Below, one piece after another: positions 15,721-25,313 of a stretch of 52,277 bases of DNA. Source of the DNA: an uncultured beta proteobacterium (GTDB lineage Bacteria; Pseudomonadota; Gammaproteobacteria; Burkholderiales; Burkholderiaceae_C); assembly GCA_903920695.1 (NCBI GenBank), contig CAIXNB010000096.1, forward strand, positions 1 through 52,277, in the 5' to 3' direction. The stretch's first letter is position 1; each line of letters starts with the position of its first letter. The notes below the pieces were generated by a model. It saw nothing but the letters and a program-made list of their open reading frames with translations, did not search any database and was not told the origin of the DNA. The translations under genes and the position numbers were made by a program.

Positions 15721-16032
15721 TTAGTGAACGAGCACCGGGTTTTGCGCCAGTTCGGCGTATTGCTCCAGGGTCTCTTCGACTTCTTCCTGGGTTGGTGTCT
15801 TTTCCTGCCAGGCCGAGATGTGGCGCTGGAACAGTTCGGCCCATGAGCCGTCAAGGTAGACCTCTTTGCCCGAGCGTTTGTCCACGATCTCGAAGCCGTG
15901 GCGTGCAAGCGCCGGCACAAGCAGCACCTGCACGGCGGGTCCGCCCGCGCGTTCCTTGGTCGCGTCGGCTGCCACCGCGTTGGCCAGCATGTGCGTCACC
16001 GAGTAAGTGTCAGAGTCGTATAGCGTGTGCAT
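15721..16032 (-). CDS. DUF3567 family protein
   Basis: A 103-aa small, acidic, soluble protein of unknown function. It starts MHTLYDSDTYSV and has a conserved-looking centre RHGFEIVDKRSGKEVYLDG. I recognise it as the DUF3567 group, which as far as I recall is confined to betaproteobacteria. There is no signal peptide or membrane helix. It lies downstream of the tamAB-DUF3108 block on the same strand with an 87-bp gap, so co-transcription is possible but not shown. Confidence 0.75.
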   Translation of the reverse strand: MHTLYDSDTYSVTHMLANAVAADATKERAGGPAVQVLLVPALARHGFEIVDKRSGKEVYLDGSWAELFQRHISAWQEKTPTQEEVEETLEQYAELAQNPVLVH

Positions 16033-16119
16033 GAAGGGATTATCCTTTAATCGTCATTTCGATGCAGGTGGCCACGCCAGCGTCAATTTCAAGGGCTGGC
16101 GGCGCCGCAGGTCCGCAAT

Positions 16120-17190
16120 TCACGGAGCCGGTTCGCTGGCAAGCCATTTCTGGTCGACAAAATCGCCGTTGGCTTCCGTGATGCGCAGGCGCACCGGCAA
16201 ATAGCCCAACGCCGGCGCCAGCCACAGTTCCACCTTCTGGTCAAACGCTTCGCGCGGGTTGCGCAGCAGTTTCAGCGCCGCTTGCTCGCCGCCTGGCAGG
16301 GCCAGTGTTTCCAGGCCACCAACGGTGAAGAGCCAGATGTCGGCATCGCGCGGACCGACGATCTGCACCGTCAGCGTCGTTGATTCCGGGTAGGCGCCGG
16401 GGTCGCCAGCGATCATGGCGCCAAGTTGCAGCAGGATGCTCAGGCGGTCCTGGGCGGCGGCCAGCAGGGGTGCATCCGGCGTGTTGGCGCTGAAGCTGAT
16501 TTTGCCCTGCTCTCGCACAAAGTGGGCTGCGACTTCCGTGCGTTTCTTGTCGCTAAAACGCAAGGGCACCAGACCCTGCGCCGTGATCTGGCCGTGACTG
16601 GTCTGGCTCAGGACCGGCAGGAAGCCGGCGCTGAAGACCAGACGCGCGTCGTAGAGGCTGCCGTCCTGTTGCCACAGTAGCTCGGCATTGAGGTTGTAGG
16701 GGAACTTGTTGCCCTTGACCTCGTACTTGAGCCGCACCGGGTCCGCGACTCGGTAGGCGTGTGCTGGGGCTGCTTCGCGCGGCGGGCGCGGCGCCGGCGC
16801 TGGCGGCTCGGCTTCGACGACCGGTTCGGTTGCGCTGGCGCTCGCAGCGTTGGCCAGCACACCAGGCTCCGTGATGGCGGGTGGTGGCTCGAATAACTCG
16901 CCACTGCTGGCGCTTGAGACGCTCGGCGCCGGCTGTGTTGGCCTGGCCGCTGTTGGGCGCTGGCGCACTCGCTTGGGCGCCGGTCTGACTGGCGGCGCGG
17001 CCTCTGCTGGCTGGGCTGGCGGCGCCAGCAGTGCGCGGGTATTGAAGGCCGGCGCTGCGCGCTGCGCAAGGCTGAGCCGACTCATCGTGCCGTCCTGTAG
17101 CAAAGCGAAGTGGGCCAGCAACACGGCCGCCGTCAGAAGCGCCAGCGTCCGGCGCGAAACAATCGCTGGTTTGACGAGCTGCATCAGCAT
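16120..17190 (-). CDS. DUF3108 domain-containing envelope protein
   Basis: A 356-aa protein with an N-terminal membrane anchor or uncleaved signal (residues ~12-32, RRTLALLTAAVLLAHFALL), a Pro/Ala/Arg-rich linker (~50-140), and a C-terminal beta-rich DUF3108 domain starting near YRVADPVRLKYEVKG. The domain is predicted to fold in the periplasm as an incomplete beta-barrel. It starts 24 bp after the tamB stop, so it probably belongs to the tamAB operon and to outer-membrane biogenesis. That role is inferred from context; no biochemical function is known to me. Confidence 0.8.
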   Translation of the reverse strand: MLMQLVKPAIVSRRTLALLTAAVLLAHFALLQDGTMSRLSLAQRAAPAFNTRALLAPPAQPAEAAPPVRPAPKRVRQRPTAARPTQPAPSVSSASSGELFEPPPAITEPGVLANAASASATEPVVEAEPPAPAPRPPREAAPAHAYRVADPVRLKYEVKGNKFPYNLNAELLWQQDGSLYDARLVFSAGFLPVLSQTSHGQITAQGLVPLRFSDKKRTEVAAHFVREQGKISFSANTPDAPLLAAAQDRLSILLQLGAMIAGDPGAYPESTTLTVQIVGPRDADIWLFTVGGLETLALPGGEQAALKLLRNPREAFDQKVELWLAPALGYLPVRLRITEANGDFVDQKWLASEPAP

Positions 17191-17214
17191 GGCGCGGGCG
17201 TCATTTGCTGCGCC

Positions 17215-20200
17215 TCAGTCGTAACGCAAGGTGAAGATCAGGTCCAGCGTGCTCTGCTCACCGGTCTGGGCGCGCAGCGTGAATTGGCGCGACAGTTCGT
17301 AGAAGATGTAGAAGCTGCCCATGGCGCTGGTCAGGCCGCGTTCGTAGGCAACGTAGAAGTTGCGTGCGATGTTCTTGCCCAGCGTGACGGTGGCTTGGCT
17401 CGTGCTGGCGCCGCTGCTATTGGTGCCGGTGGCGCTGCCGAGCGACAGTTGATCCAGCCCAAACGCGTTGGCCAGACCGCCAGCGACGCCCTTGTCTTTG
17501 CCGCCAAGCAGCGAGAGGGCAGCCTGCTGCAATACGGCCGTTTCGCTGCTGCCATTGACCGGTGCGCGGCCCAGCACCAGCCAGGAGAGTTTTTCGGCGT
17601 CGGGCAGGTCGGGGTCGGCGTACAGGCGCACGACCGGCGAGAGCGCGTTGCCGCTGATGCGCACACCGACGCGCTGCTGCAACTGCGGCCGCAGCGCCAG
17701 GATGTCGAGCGCCGGGTTGTCGTAGGGGCCGTTGAAGCGCAGCACGCCTTCCTCAATGTCGAGCTGTTGACCATAGGCCTTGTAGGTTCCACCCAGGGTG
17801 CGCAGCTCGCCATTCAGTCGCGGTGCGGCTTGCGCAGTCGTGCCGTTGCGCAACTCCAGTTGACCACTCAGGCGCGTCGCCAGGCCGTGTCCGCGCACCT
17901 GAAAACGCGGCCCGAGATCGAGGCTGACCACGACGTCGGGGGTCACGCCGACGCTTCGGGCTGCGGTGCTCGGCGCTGCACCCGGGGTGGCTCGTATGCG
18001 GCTCGCGCCGCTTTGGCGCACGATGACATCCGCTCCGAGCTGCGGTGTCGTGTCCTCGGGCAGTACGAACAGTGCGGAATCGGCCTTGAGCTTGCCGCGC
18101 ACGCTGAGCCGTGCAGCGTCCATTTGCGCCGAGAGTTGGCCCGACAGCACCAGGCGCCGGTCGGCCAGCGCGCTGACGGCCAGGCCCTGTGCCTCGATGT
18201 CAAGTGCCATGCGCAGGCGTGAGCGCAGTGTGCTCGCGGTCGTGCCTGGCGCCAGCCAATCGACTGAGCCACTGCCCGAGAGCAAGCCGGTGTTGCCGGC
18301 GCCATGGAGCGTGAAATTGCCAATTTCCAGACGTTGACCGTCGAGCTTCGCCTGCAGCGTGCCTTTGCTGAAGTCGATGCCATCGACCACCGAGCTCAGT
18401 GCCAGATCCTGCGCCTGCAGTGTGCCGTGCCATTGCGGCTCACCGCGCGTGCCTGAGAGTTCGGCCTGCGCCGTTAGCGTACCGCGCAGGCGCCAGCCTG
18501 GCGGTGCCAGGCGCGACCAGTCGGTCAGCGGTGGCAACTGGGCGTTCAGTGTGCCGCGCAGCGGCGCATCGAGCGGCCAGCTCCAGCCCGTATCCGTGCG
18601 CGTGAGCCGGGTGTTGAAGTCGGCCTGCGCCTGTCCGGCGCGCGCGCTGCGCCAGCGCAGACTGGCCGTCACTTGCTCGCCGTCGGCGTTCAGCAGCAGG
18701 CGTGCATCGCTGATGCCGGCGCGCAGCGTGCCGAGGCGGGCGTCGTCGGTCTGCAGCAGCAGGTCGCCGCTGCTGCGCTCCAGCGTGGCGCCTACCTTTA
18801 GCTCGGCGCCGCCTGACGCCGTCCACTGGCCGCCCAGCAACAGGTCGCCGCCGATGCCCATTTGCACCAGCGTGTTCTGGCCGAGCCGGTCGAGCCAGGC
18901 CAGCGGCAGGTCTTGCAGACTGCCCTGGGTCTGCCAATCGGCGCGCGCGCCTTGTTGCGACCAGCGTGCCGCCTGCCAGTTCAGCAGCGCTTGTCCGGGC
19001 AGCGGTCCGCTCAGGCGCGCGCTGGCGGCGCCGATGTTGAGCGCGCTGGCGCCGCCACTCTGTTGCCAGCGCAGCGCCAGACTGTGCGCCAGTTGCAACG
19101 TCCAGGCGCCAGATAGCAGACCGTCGGGTGCGCTGAGCCGGGCGCTGTCGAGTTCGGCCTGCCAGACGCCGTCGTTGCCCTGGCCGCCGTGCGCCTGCGC
19201 TGCCAGCGTAAAGCGCCGGCTGGACTGTTCGGCCTCGGTCTGCACTTTGAGTTGCCAGAGCGCCAGTGTGCCGGCCAGATCGGCTTGCAGCGCCTGCAAA
19301 TGCCAGGTGCTCGCCGAATCTGCGCCGGCGCCGCTCAGTGTCAGCTGCTCGGATTGCAGCCGGGCCTCGATTTGCAGCGCACGGCCCTGGTTCTGCCAGC
19401 CGCCCTGCCAATGGCCGCTCAGGCTGGCCTGGCCCTGCACGGCCGTGTTGCCCAGGCTGAGTGGCTTGCCGGGCCAGCGTTGCAGCCAGAGCGCGGCCTG
19501 GGCGGCGTCGCTGACCTGCACGCTGATGTCGCCCTGGCCCTGGCTGCTTGCGATCTGGCCGTCCAGTGTGGCGCGGGCGCCGGGCAGGTTCAGCGTGAGC
19601 TGGCCTTGCAGTGCCGCAGTGCCGGTCTGAAGCTGCAGGTGTCCCTGGACTTGGGCGTCATCGGTCTGCAGCAGCAGTGCTTCGATTCTGAGTGAGGGCG
19701 CCAGCCACCGTCCGCGCGCCTGCAGCGTTTTCAGGCGCAATCCGGCCCGCGTGCCGGCTGCTGCGCCAGGGGCTGGCGCAGCCTGCGTGTGCGCCTTGAA
19801 GGCAATGCCGGCCGCTGTCTGCTGCGCCGTCAACTGGCCGTTGAGTCGTTGCGCTGCCAGCCGCGAGTCGAGCAGCGCCGGATTCAGGTCATGAACGGTG
19901 GCCGTGCCTTGCCAGTTGATGGGACCAGCGGCGTCGGCTGCGGTGTTGGCGACCGTGCCTTGCGCTTCGATGCGGCCGCTGCCGACGCTGGCCTGCAGCG
20001 AATCGATCACCCACTGTCCCTGCGTGTAGACCAGCGCGGCCTGCAGGCGCTCCAGCGGCAGGCTCTGCCGGTTCCATGGGCCGGCCTGCGTGTTGCCGAG
20101 TTGGACCTCAGCACGCCAGCCGGAACCGGTCGGTGTGACCCGGGCCTTGCCGTCGAGCCGGGTCTGCGGCGCCTGCGGCCAGAGCGCGGCCAGGTTCAGT

Positions 20201-21018
20201 GCTTGCCATTGCGCCGTGGCGCTGACGATGGTTTGCGGCTGCCATGGCTGCAACCTTGCGCTGACGCTGGCCTGCATAGCGGCCATCGCTGTAGCGCCGG
20301 TCTCGGGCGTGAGCTGGGCCTGTAGTTCGAGCGTGGCGTCGCGGCCAGCGAGCGGCCCTTTTAGATCAAGCTCGGCATTGGCGCGCATGGGTTCGCGCTT
20401 ACCCGGCACGCTGGCTTGCACAGAACCCTGCACTTGCGCCGCCAGTTCCAGTGCGCCTTGCGCCTGTAACTGGCCGCTGAAGCGGTAGCTGCCGCCGGCC
20501 AACTGTGCGCTGCCCGCGTCGAGGCGGTGCGTCTGGCCGTCGAAAATGTAGTGCCCGCTCAGGTTCGTGAGCAGCAGTGTGGGCGACCCCGACCACTCCA
20601 GCGCAGCGACCGACAGCTGTGCGTCGATGTACAGCGGCAGGCGCAGGTCGGTGGGCGGCGTCGGTGCTGCAGCGGCGCGCCGGTCGTCGATGCGTAAGCG
20701 GCCGATGGCGAGCCGGGTCAGCCGCAATTTGCCCGTCAGCACACTGGCGACGACCCAGTCACTCGCCAGATCATTGGCCTCGACGCTGAGCTCGCCTTGG
20801 CGCCAACGCAGCCAACCGATGTGCCCACCGCTGCGCAGCGAGCCGGTGACGTCCTTGGTTTCCAGCGTCTGCCCGGCCGGCAGCAAGCGCGTGAGCTGCT
20901 GCAGGGCCGTCGCTATTGAGCTGTCGCTGCCGCTCCAGGACCAGAGCGCCGCCACGCCGAGCAGCAGCACCAGCAGCAGGCCGGTGACTGTGAGCAGGAA
21001 GCGGCGCAGCACTTTCAT
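17215..21018 (-). CDS. tamB: Translocation and assembly module subunit TamB
   Basis: Very large AsmA-like protein that spans the periplasm and works with TamA in outer-membrane protein insertion and, in current models, phospholipid transport. The 1267-aa product has one N-terminal membrane anchor (residues ~5-28), a long repetitive beta-strand region rich in Gly, Leu, Gln and Ala, and a C-terminal DUF490/TamB domain containing GGTYKAYGQQLDIEEGVLRFNGP and ending in an aromatic/Arg terminus. Its ATG shares one base with the tamA TGA (TGATG), which implies translational coupling. Confidence 0.93.
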   Translation of the reverse strand: MKVLRRFLLTVTGLLLVLLLGVAALWSWSGSDSSIATALQQLTRLLPAGQTLETKDVTGSLRSGGHIGWLRWRQGELSVEANDLASDWVVASVLTGKLRLTRLAIGRLRIDDRRAAAAPTPPTDLRLPLYIDAQLSVAALEWSGSPTLLLTNLSGHYIFDGQTHRLDAGSAQLAGGSYRFSGQLQAQGALELAAQVQGSVQASVPGKREPMRANAELDLKGPLAGRDATLELQAQLTPETGATAMAAMQASVSARLQPWQPQTIVSATAQWQALNLAALWPQAPQTRLDGKARVTPTGSGWRAEVQLGNTQAGPWNRQSLPLERLQAALVYTQGQWVIDSLQASVGSGRIEAQGTVANTAADAAGPINWQGTATVHDLNPALLDSRLAAQRLNGQLTAQQTAAGIAFKAHTQAAPAPGAAAGTRAGLRLKTLQARGRWLAPSLRIEALLLQTDDAQVQGHLQLQTGTAALQGQLTLNLPGARATLDGQIASSQGQGDISVQVSDAAQAALWLQRWPGKPLSLGNTAVQGQASLSGHWQGGWQNQGRALQIEARLQSEQLTLSGAGADSASTWHLQALQADLAGTLALWQLKVQTEAEQSSRRFTLAAQAHGGQGNDGVWQAELDSARLSAPDGLLSGAWTLQLAHSLALRWQQSGGASALNIGAASARLSGPLPGQALLNWQAARWSQQGARADWQTQGSLQDLPLAWLDRLGQNTLVQMGIGGDLLLGGQWTASGGAELKVGATLERSSGDLLLQTDDARLGTLRAGISDARLLLNADGEQVTASLRWRSARAGQAQADFNTRLTRTDTGWSWPLDAPLRGTLNAQLPPLTDWSRLAPPGWRLRGTLTAQAELSGTRGEPQWHGTLQAQDLALSSVVDGIDFSKGTLQAKLDGQRLEIGNFTLHGAGNTGLLSGSGSVDWLAPGTTASTLRSRLRMALDIEAQGLAVSALADRRLVLSGQLSAQMDAARLSVRGKLKADSALFVLPEDTTPQLGADVIVRQSGASRIRATPGAAPSTAARSVGVTPDVVVSLDLGPRFQVRGHGLATRLSGQLELRNGTTAQAAPRLNGELRTLGGTYKAYGQQLDIEEGVLRFNGPYDNPALDILALRPQLQQRVGVRISGNALSPVVRLYADPDLPDAEKLSWLVLGRAPVNGSSETAVLQQAALSLLGGKDKGVAGGLANAFGLDQLSLGSATGTNSSGASTSQATVTLGKNIARNFYVAYERGLTSAMGSFYIFYELSRQFTLRAQTGEQSTLDLIFTLRYD

Positions 21019-22874
21019 CAGAACGTGAACCCGAGATTCATGTGCAGGCGAAACCGCTGTACCGCCACGCCATAGGCGAGGTCGATCTGTAGCGGCCCGA
21101 CCGGGCTCTTCCAGCGTGCGCCGACACCGTAGCCGACACGGGCGTGCAACTCGGTCGGTGTATCGGCAACGGCACCGGCATCGATGAACAGTGCGCTCTC
21201 CCAGGCCGTGACCTGGTTATTGGCGACGATCGGGCGTTGCCACTCCAGACTACCGATTCCTTTGTAGCGCCCGGCCGTGGTCAGTCCGTTTGGCAGGGTC
21301 ACGCCCAGTGCGTGGTAAGCGTAGCCGCGCACGCTGGTATCGCCGCCGATCAGGAACATCTGGGTGCTGGGCAGGGCCGCGGTATCGCTGGCGAGCACGG
21401 CGCCGGCCTCGGCCCGCAGCACCAGACGTCCGGCGCGCAGCGCGGCCTGGGCGGCGTCGGTGCTGCGTGGACCCAATGGCACATAACCGAGCCAGCGTGC
21501 AAGGATGCGGCCATAGGGGTCGCGCGTGCCGCTCAGCGTGGTGCCGCCGCCGAGTTCGAGGCCCAGGGCCCAGCCGCTCGACGGAAACGGCAACTGGTCG
21601 AAGTTGCGCAGCGTAAAGGCGTAATTGGCGCTCAGCGCCTGGGCCTGTATCGGGTCGCTGAAGTCGGTGGCGGCGCTGTCGGAGCGGTCGAATTGCAGGT
21701 AATAGTTGCGTTCGATGTGTTCGTCGGTCTGACTGCGCCCGAACCGCAACTGCTGGCTGCCAACCTCGAAACTGCCCGCCAGCTCGCGCTGAAACAGCGC
21801 TGCCGTGTTCCAGCGCCAGTTGGCCTCATCCGGTGGCGCGGTCAGTTCGGTACTCAGGGATTGTGTGTCGCGGTCGATCAGGATTTTGCTGATGGCGCGC
21901 CAGCCGATGGCGGGCACCTGGTTGTGCGTGTGCTCGGCCGTCAGGCGCAGTCCGGCGTCGGTGCTGGCGCCAAGGCCAAGCACCAGTTTTTGCAGACGTG
22001 CCTCGTGCAACTGGACGCGCAGCGGCGCCGCCAGCGGGTCGCCCGCGGTGTCGAGCGCGATGAAGGCTGAGTCGAAATAGCCGCTGGCCGTCAGGCGCTG
22101 CTGGGCCTTGGTCAACTCTGTCTGCGTGTACTCGGCGCCCGGCGTCAGGCGGGCCAGCCGGGTAACCAGTTCGTCGCTGTGGTGCTGGTTGCCGCTGATC
22201 TGCAGCGCGCCCAGGTGGTAGTCCGGTCCCGATTCCAGCGTGACGGAGAGCTGGGCGCTGTGTTGCTCTGGGTCGATGTCGGCCAGCGTCTCGCCGAGCT
22301 GCCCGCTGGCGTAGCTCAGGGTGGTGAGCTGGCGCAGTGCCAGCCGCTTGGCATCGTCCCAGCCGGTCTGGGTAAAACGGCTGCCCACGGGCAACGCCCA
22401 ACTGCTTTCAATGGTCTGGCGTTGCAGTTGCGCTGCGCTGTCGCTGCTGATCGGACCGTTGAGCCGGAGGTGGACCTCGCGCACCAGGGTCGGCTCACCA
22501 AGTGCGACCTTGAGTTTCACGCTGCGCGCGGCCGTGCTGTCGGCGCCGACTTTGCGCTCGATGCTGATCTCGGACGAGAAGTAGCCCAGCGTGGCCAGCA
22601 GCTCCTGCGTGTCCTGGCGCGCTGTGGGCAACAGGCGTTCCAGCTCGTCATCGCTGAGGTCGCTGAGCTCATGGTAGCGCTGCAGTTCCAGGTGCCGCGC
22701 CAGCAGCGCCTGCACCTCGGCTGGCGCTTCGATCTCCAGTGTGAAAGCGGGCGTGCTGGCGCTGGCAGGGCCGGCCGGCTCAGCGGTCTGGGCTGCCAGC
22801 GGCGCGCTGGTGCATGCCAGCACGGCGCCGGCCAGCAGCCAGTGCGACAAGCAGCGTGCGCCTGATCGGATCAT
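21018..22874 (-). CDS. tamA: Outer-membrane translocation module TamA (BamA/Omp85 family)
   Basis: Omp85-family 16-stranded barrel with N-terminal POTRA domains. The 618-aa precursor has a signal peptide MIRSGARCLSHWLLAGAVLA ending around PLAAQ, then about three POTRA domains up to residue ~290, and a barrel. FLIGGDTSVRGYAYHALG is the conserved (V/I)RGY loop-6 motif that holds the family's lid. The C terminus ends in Phe (LHMNLGFTF), as expected for a barrel. The start at 22874 is chosen for the signal peptide. It is directly followed by tamB. Confidence 0.94.
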   Translation of the reverse strand: MIRSGARCLSHWLLAGAVLACTSAPLAAQTAEPAGPASASTPAFTLEIEAPAEVQALLARHLELQRYHELSDLSDDELERLLPTARQDTQELLATLGYFSSEISIERKVGADSTAARSVKLKVALGEPTLVREVHLRLNGPISSDSAAQLQRQTIESSWALPVGSRFTQTGWDDAKRLALRQLTTLSYASGQLGETLADIDPEQHSAQLSVTLESGPDYHLGALQISGNQHHSDELVTRLARLTPGAEYTQTELTKAQQRLTASGYFDSAFIALDTAGDPLAAPLRVQLHEARLQKLVLGLGASTDAGLRLTAEHTHNQVPAIGWRAISKILIDRDTQSLSTELTAPPDEANWRWNTAALFQRELAGSFEVGSQQLRFGRSQTDEHIERNYYLQFDRSDSAATDFSDPIQAQALSANYAFTLRNFDQLPFPSSGWALGLELGGGTTLSGTRDPYGRILARWLGYVPLGPRSTDAAQAALRAGRLVLRAEAGAVLASDTAALPSTQMFLIGGDTSVRGYAYHALGVTLPNGLTTAGRYKGIGSLEWQRPIVANNQVTAWESALFIDAGAVADTPTELHARVGYGVGARWKSPVGPLQIDLAYGVAVQRFRLHMNLGFTF

Positions 22875-22914
22875 GGATTGATTTTGACACCGTGTGCCAA
22901 GCGCGCCTGGACTT

Positions 22915-23520
22915 TCAAACGCCGGCCAGTTGCTTGGCAAAAGTCCGGATGCCGCGCAGCATCATTTCGATTGACACCGCCACCAGCACCAGTCCCATCA
23001 GGCGCTCCAGCGCGACCACGAAGCGGTCGCCCGCGACACGTTGGATGCGCTCGGCCAGCACCAGCACAGTGGCGCTCACGGTCATGGTGACGCACAGGGC
23101 GGCAATCCATTCCATGCGCCGCTCGGGCGCCTGCGACACCAGCAGCAGCACGGTGGCCAGCGCCGACGGCCCGGCAATGGCCGGAATCGCCAGCGGCACG
23201 ATCAGTGGCTCGCCCTTTTCACCGGGTAGCTCGATGCCGGCTGGCGGCGGGAAGATCATGCGCAGGGCAATCAGGAACAGGATCACGCCGCCGCCGATCT
23301 GCAGCGACAGTTCGCTCAGGTTCATCAGGCGCAGAAAACCTTCGCCGACAAACATGAAAGTCAGCAGCAGTACGAAGGCGATCATGACCTCGCGCAGGAT
23401 GACCCAGGGCCGGCGCTGCGGCGCCACGTGCCTGAGCGCATTGGCGAAGATTGGAATATTGCCGATCGGGTCGGTGATCAGGATCAGCAGGATGGTGGCC
23501 GAGGCGAAGGTGTAATTCAT
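22915..23520 (-). CDS. MarC family integral membrane protein
   Basis: A 201-aa inner-membrane protein with six predicted helices. It has the family hallmarks TDPIGNIPIFANAL near the N terminus and PLAIPAIAGPSALATVLLL in the second half, an inverted duplication of the NP/GP type. MarC proteins are assigned to the NAAT family as amino-acid channels or transporters, but their substrate is uncertain. It lies 40 bp upstream of tamA on the same strand and may share its transcript. Confidence 0.9.
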   Translation of the reverse strand: MNYTFASATILLILITDPIGNIPIFANALRHVAPQRRPWVILREVMIAFVLLLTFMFVGEGFLRLMNLSELSLQIGGGVILFLIALRMIFPPPAGIELPGEKGEPLIVPLAIPAIAGPSALATVLLLVSQAPERRMEWIAALCVTMTVSATVLVLAERIQRVAGDRFVVALERLMGLVLVAVSIEMMLRGIRTFAKQLAGV

Positions 23521-23541
23521 GGTCCCGGCAGGATAGCAGGC

Positions 23542-23898
23542 CTACTCGATTTTTTCCTGGCAACTGATGCAGCGTGGTGCTTCGGGTGCGGCGTGCAGGC
23601 GGGCCAGCGGGATTGCGGCGCCGCAATCGGTGCACAGCCCGTAGCTGCCGGCCTCGATGCGCGCCAGCGCGGCATCAACGAGACGGATCTCGGTGGATTC
23701 ACGGTCGTCGAGCGCCAGTTCGAGCTCGCGTGCGCTGCTGATCTGGCCGCTGTCGAGCTCTTCGGTGCGCCCGAAATGCTCGGCCGAGGCCTCGGCCCGA
23801 CCCACCGTGCCGCCGCGCAGGCTGCTCAATTGCGCCAGCAGGCTGGCGCGCTGGGCCAGTAATTGCTGCTTGAAGGCTGGGTTGAGATGTGCGCTCAT
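23542..23898 (-). CDS. TraR/DksA family zinc-finger protein
   Basis: A 118-aa DksA-like protein expected to bind in the RNA polymerase secondary channel. The N-terminal half is a predicted coiled coil (residues ~10-80) and the C-terminal zinc finger is intact, with Cys89/Cys92 and Cys110/Cys113 (CTDC and CISC). It is shorter than true DksA (~150 aa), and the coiled-coil tip does not show an obvious DxxDxA motif, so it is more likely a DksA paralogue than DksA itself. It precedes marC by 21 bp. Confidence 0.85.
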   Translation of the reverse strand: MSAHLNPAFKQQLLAQRASLLAQLSSLRGGTVGRAEASAEHFGRTEELDSGQISSARELELALDDRESTEIRLVDAALARIEAGSYGLCTDCGAAIPLARLHAAPEAPRCISCQEKIE

Positions 23899-24063
23899 AG
23901 GAGTTGCCTGTCTGTGTAGTTGAGCTTTTATCGTGCACCGCCCCGCGGGGCACGTCTTTGATGCGCGTCAACACTCAGCAGGGTCGGCCGTCCTCGGACA
24001 TAATCGCCGCCACGCGCACCGGCTTGCGTAGGATGGGTCGCTTTTTATCGATACGAGAAACAC

Positions 24064-24525
24064 ATGAAATTGAAAACACTGACGCTCATCGCGGCATTGG
24101 CCTGCTGCACCGTTTACGCCCAGGACATCGAGGTCAAAGATGCCTGGGTTCGCGCCACGGTTCCGGGGCAGAAGGCGACTGGCGCCTTTATGAAGATCAC
24201 GGCCAAAGACGGTGCTCGGCTGCTGTACGTTTCATCGTCGGCTGCTGGCGTGACCGAACTGCACGAAATGAAGTTGCAGGGTGACGTCATGAGCATGCGT
24301 GCCGTCGTTGACGGTCTGGATATTCCGGCTGGCAAGACTGTTGAACTCAAGCCCGGTGGTTACCACGTGATGTTGATGGACCTCAAGGTGACGCTGGACA
24401 AGGACCGCACGCTGCCGCTGACGCTGGTGTTCAAGGACCTCAAGGGTGCCGAGCGCAAGGTCGAGCTTAAGGTGCCAGTGGCAGCGCAGTCCAGCGCCAC
24501 AGGCACGACCCCGCACCAGCACTGA
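24064..24525 (+). CDS. Periplasmic copper chaperone PCu(A)C
   Basis: Delivers Cu(I) to the CuA/CuB sites of cytochrome oxidase. The 153-aa precursor has a signal peptide ending near CTVYAQ-DI. The copper motif H(M)X10MX21-22HXM is complete: His67, Met78, His101 and Met103 in HEMKLQGDVMSM and HVMLM. The His/Thr-rich tail ending TTPHQH may add a second copper site, as in other family members. No sco or cox gene is adjacent. It diverges from the DksA-like gene over 165 bp. Confidence 0.93.
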   Translation: MKLKTLTLIAALACCTVYAQDIEVKDAWVRATVPGQKATGAFMKITAKDGARLLYVSSSAAGVTELHEMKLQGDVMSMRAVVDGLDIPAGKTVELKPGGYHVMLMDLKVTLDKDRTLPLTLVFKDLKGAERKVELKVPVAAQSSATGTTPHQH

Positions 24526-24607
24526 CGAGAATCGCTGCGCGGGCATCGCCACCGGCGCCGCATTGGGGTAAGCTGCGCCTTGTCCCCAAACTCTTTAGGT
24601 GAACAAC

Positions 24608-25291
24608 ATGGCTGATGCGCAGAACTCCGGTTTCGGTAAATTCGTCCCTGGTTTTGACTTTCTCCAGAATTTGGCCAAAGGGGCAACACAGAACATCCCG
24701 CAGATGCCCAATCTGGCCAACTGGATTGCGCCCACGCTCAATCTGGAAGAGCTGGAAAAGCGCATCGACGAACTCAAGACGGTGCATTTCTGGCTTGAGC
24801 AAAACGCCAAGGCGCTTGGCGCCACGGTGCAGGCGCTGGAAGTGCAGAAGATGACGCTGGCCACGCTCAAGGGCATGAATTTCAACATGGGCGATGTGGC
24901 CAACGCGCTCAAGCTCAAGGCCGCCGATTCGGTCGCCTCCGGGGTCCAGCGCGTCACCGATACCGCTGCCTCCACTGCCAAGACAATCTCTGATGTTGCC
25001 AGCGGCGCCGGGTCGGTCGCCAAGTCGATGCGCAAGGCGGCGGCCAGTCCGGCCAGCGGTGTTGCCGGCCTGATTGATCCGATGCAACTCTGGGGTTCGC
25101 TGACGCAGCAGTTCCAGCAGATCGCAGCCGGCGCCATGAAGGACGCCAGCAAGAACACCGCCATGGACCTGACCAAGAACATGGCAGCGGGCCTGGCCAA
25201 GGAAGCCGTCAAGGCGAGCAAAAAAGTCGCAGTCAAGGCCGGCACTGCCGCGCGCAAGACGGTCAAAAAGGCGCCCGGCAAAGGCGCGTGA
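24608..25291 (+). CDS. phaM: PhaM-type polyhydroxyalkanoate granule regulatory protein
   Basis: A 227-aa protein matching the PhaM family of betaproteobacteria, which binds PHA synthase and DNA and ties storage granules to the nucleoid. The N-terminal FVPGFDFLQNLAKG and NLEELEKRIDELKTVHFWL are the family core with a heptad-like helix. The middle (residues ~90-150) is Ala/Ser-rich, and the C terminus is a Lys/Ala-rich histone-H1-like tail (KASKKVAVKAG, RKTVKKAPGKGA) suited to DNA binding. The ATG at 24608 is 5 nt after AGGTGA and is preferred to GTG at 24599. It is followed 22 bp later by a FIST protein. Confidence 0.82.
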   Translation: MADAQNSGFGKFVPGFDFLQNLAKGATQNIPQMPNLANWIAPTLNLEELEKRIDELKTVHFWLEQNAKALGATVQALEVQKMTLATLKGMNFNMGDVANALKLKAADSVASGVQRVTDTAASTAKTISDVASGAGSVAKSMRKAAASPASGVAGLIDPMQLWGSLTQQFQQIAAGAMKDASKNTAMDLTKNMAAGLAKEAVKASKKVAVKAGTAARKTVKKAPGKGA

Positions 25292-25313
25292 CGCCGGCGC
25301 GGCGCGAGCGGCG

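Noticed and set aside
17110..20325. Several long plus-strand frames opposite tamB (for example 17110-18222 and 18359-19630)
   Set aside because: They have low-complexity composition and no recognisable motif, and tamB fills the region with family-typical features.
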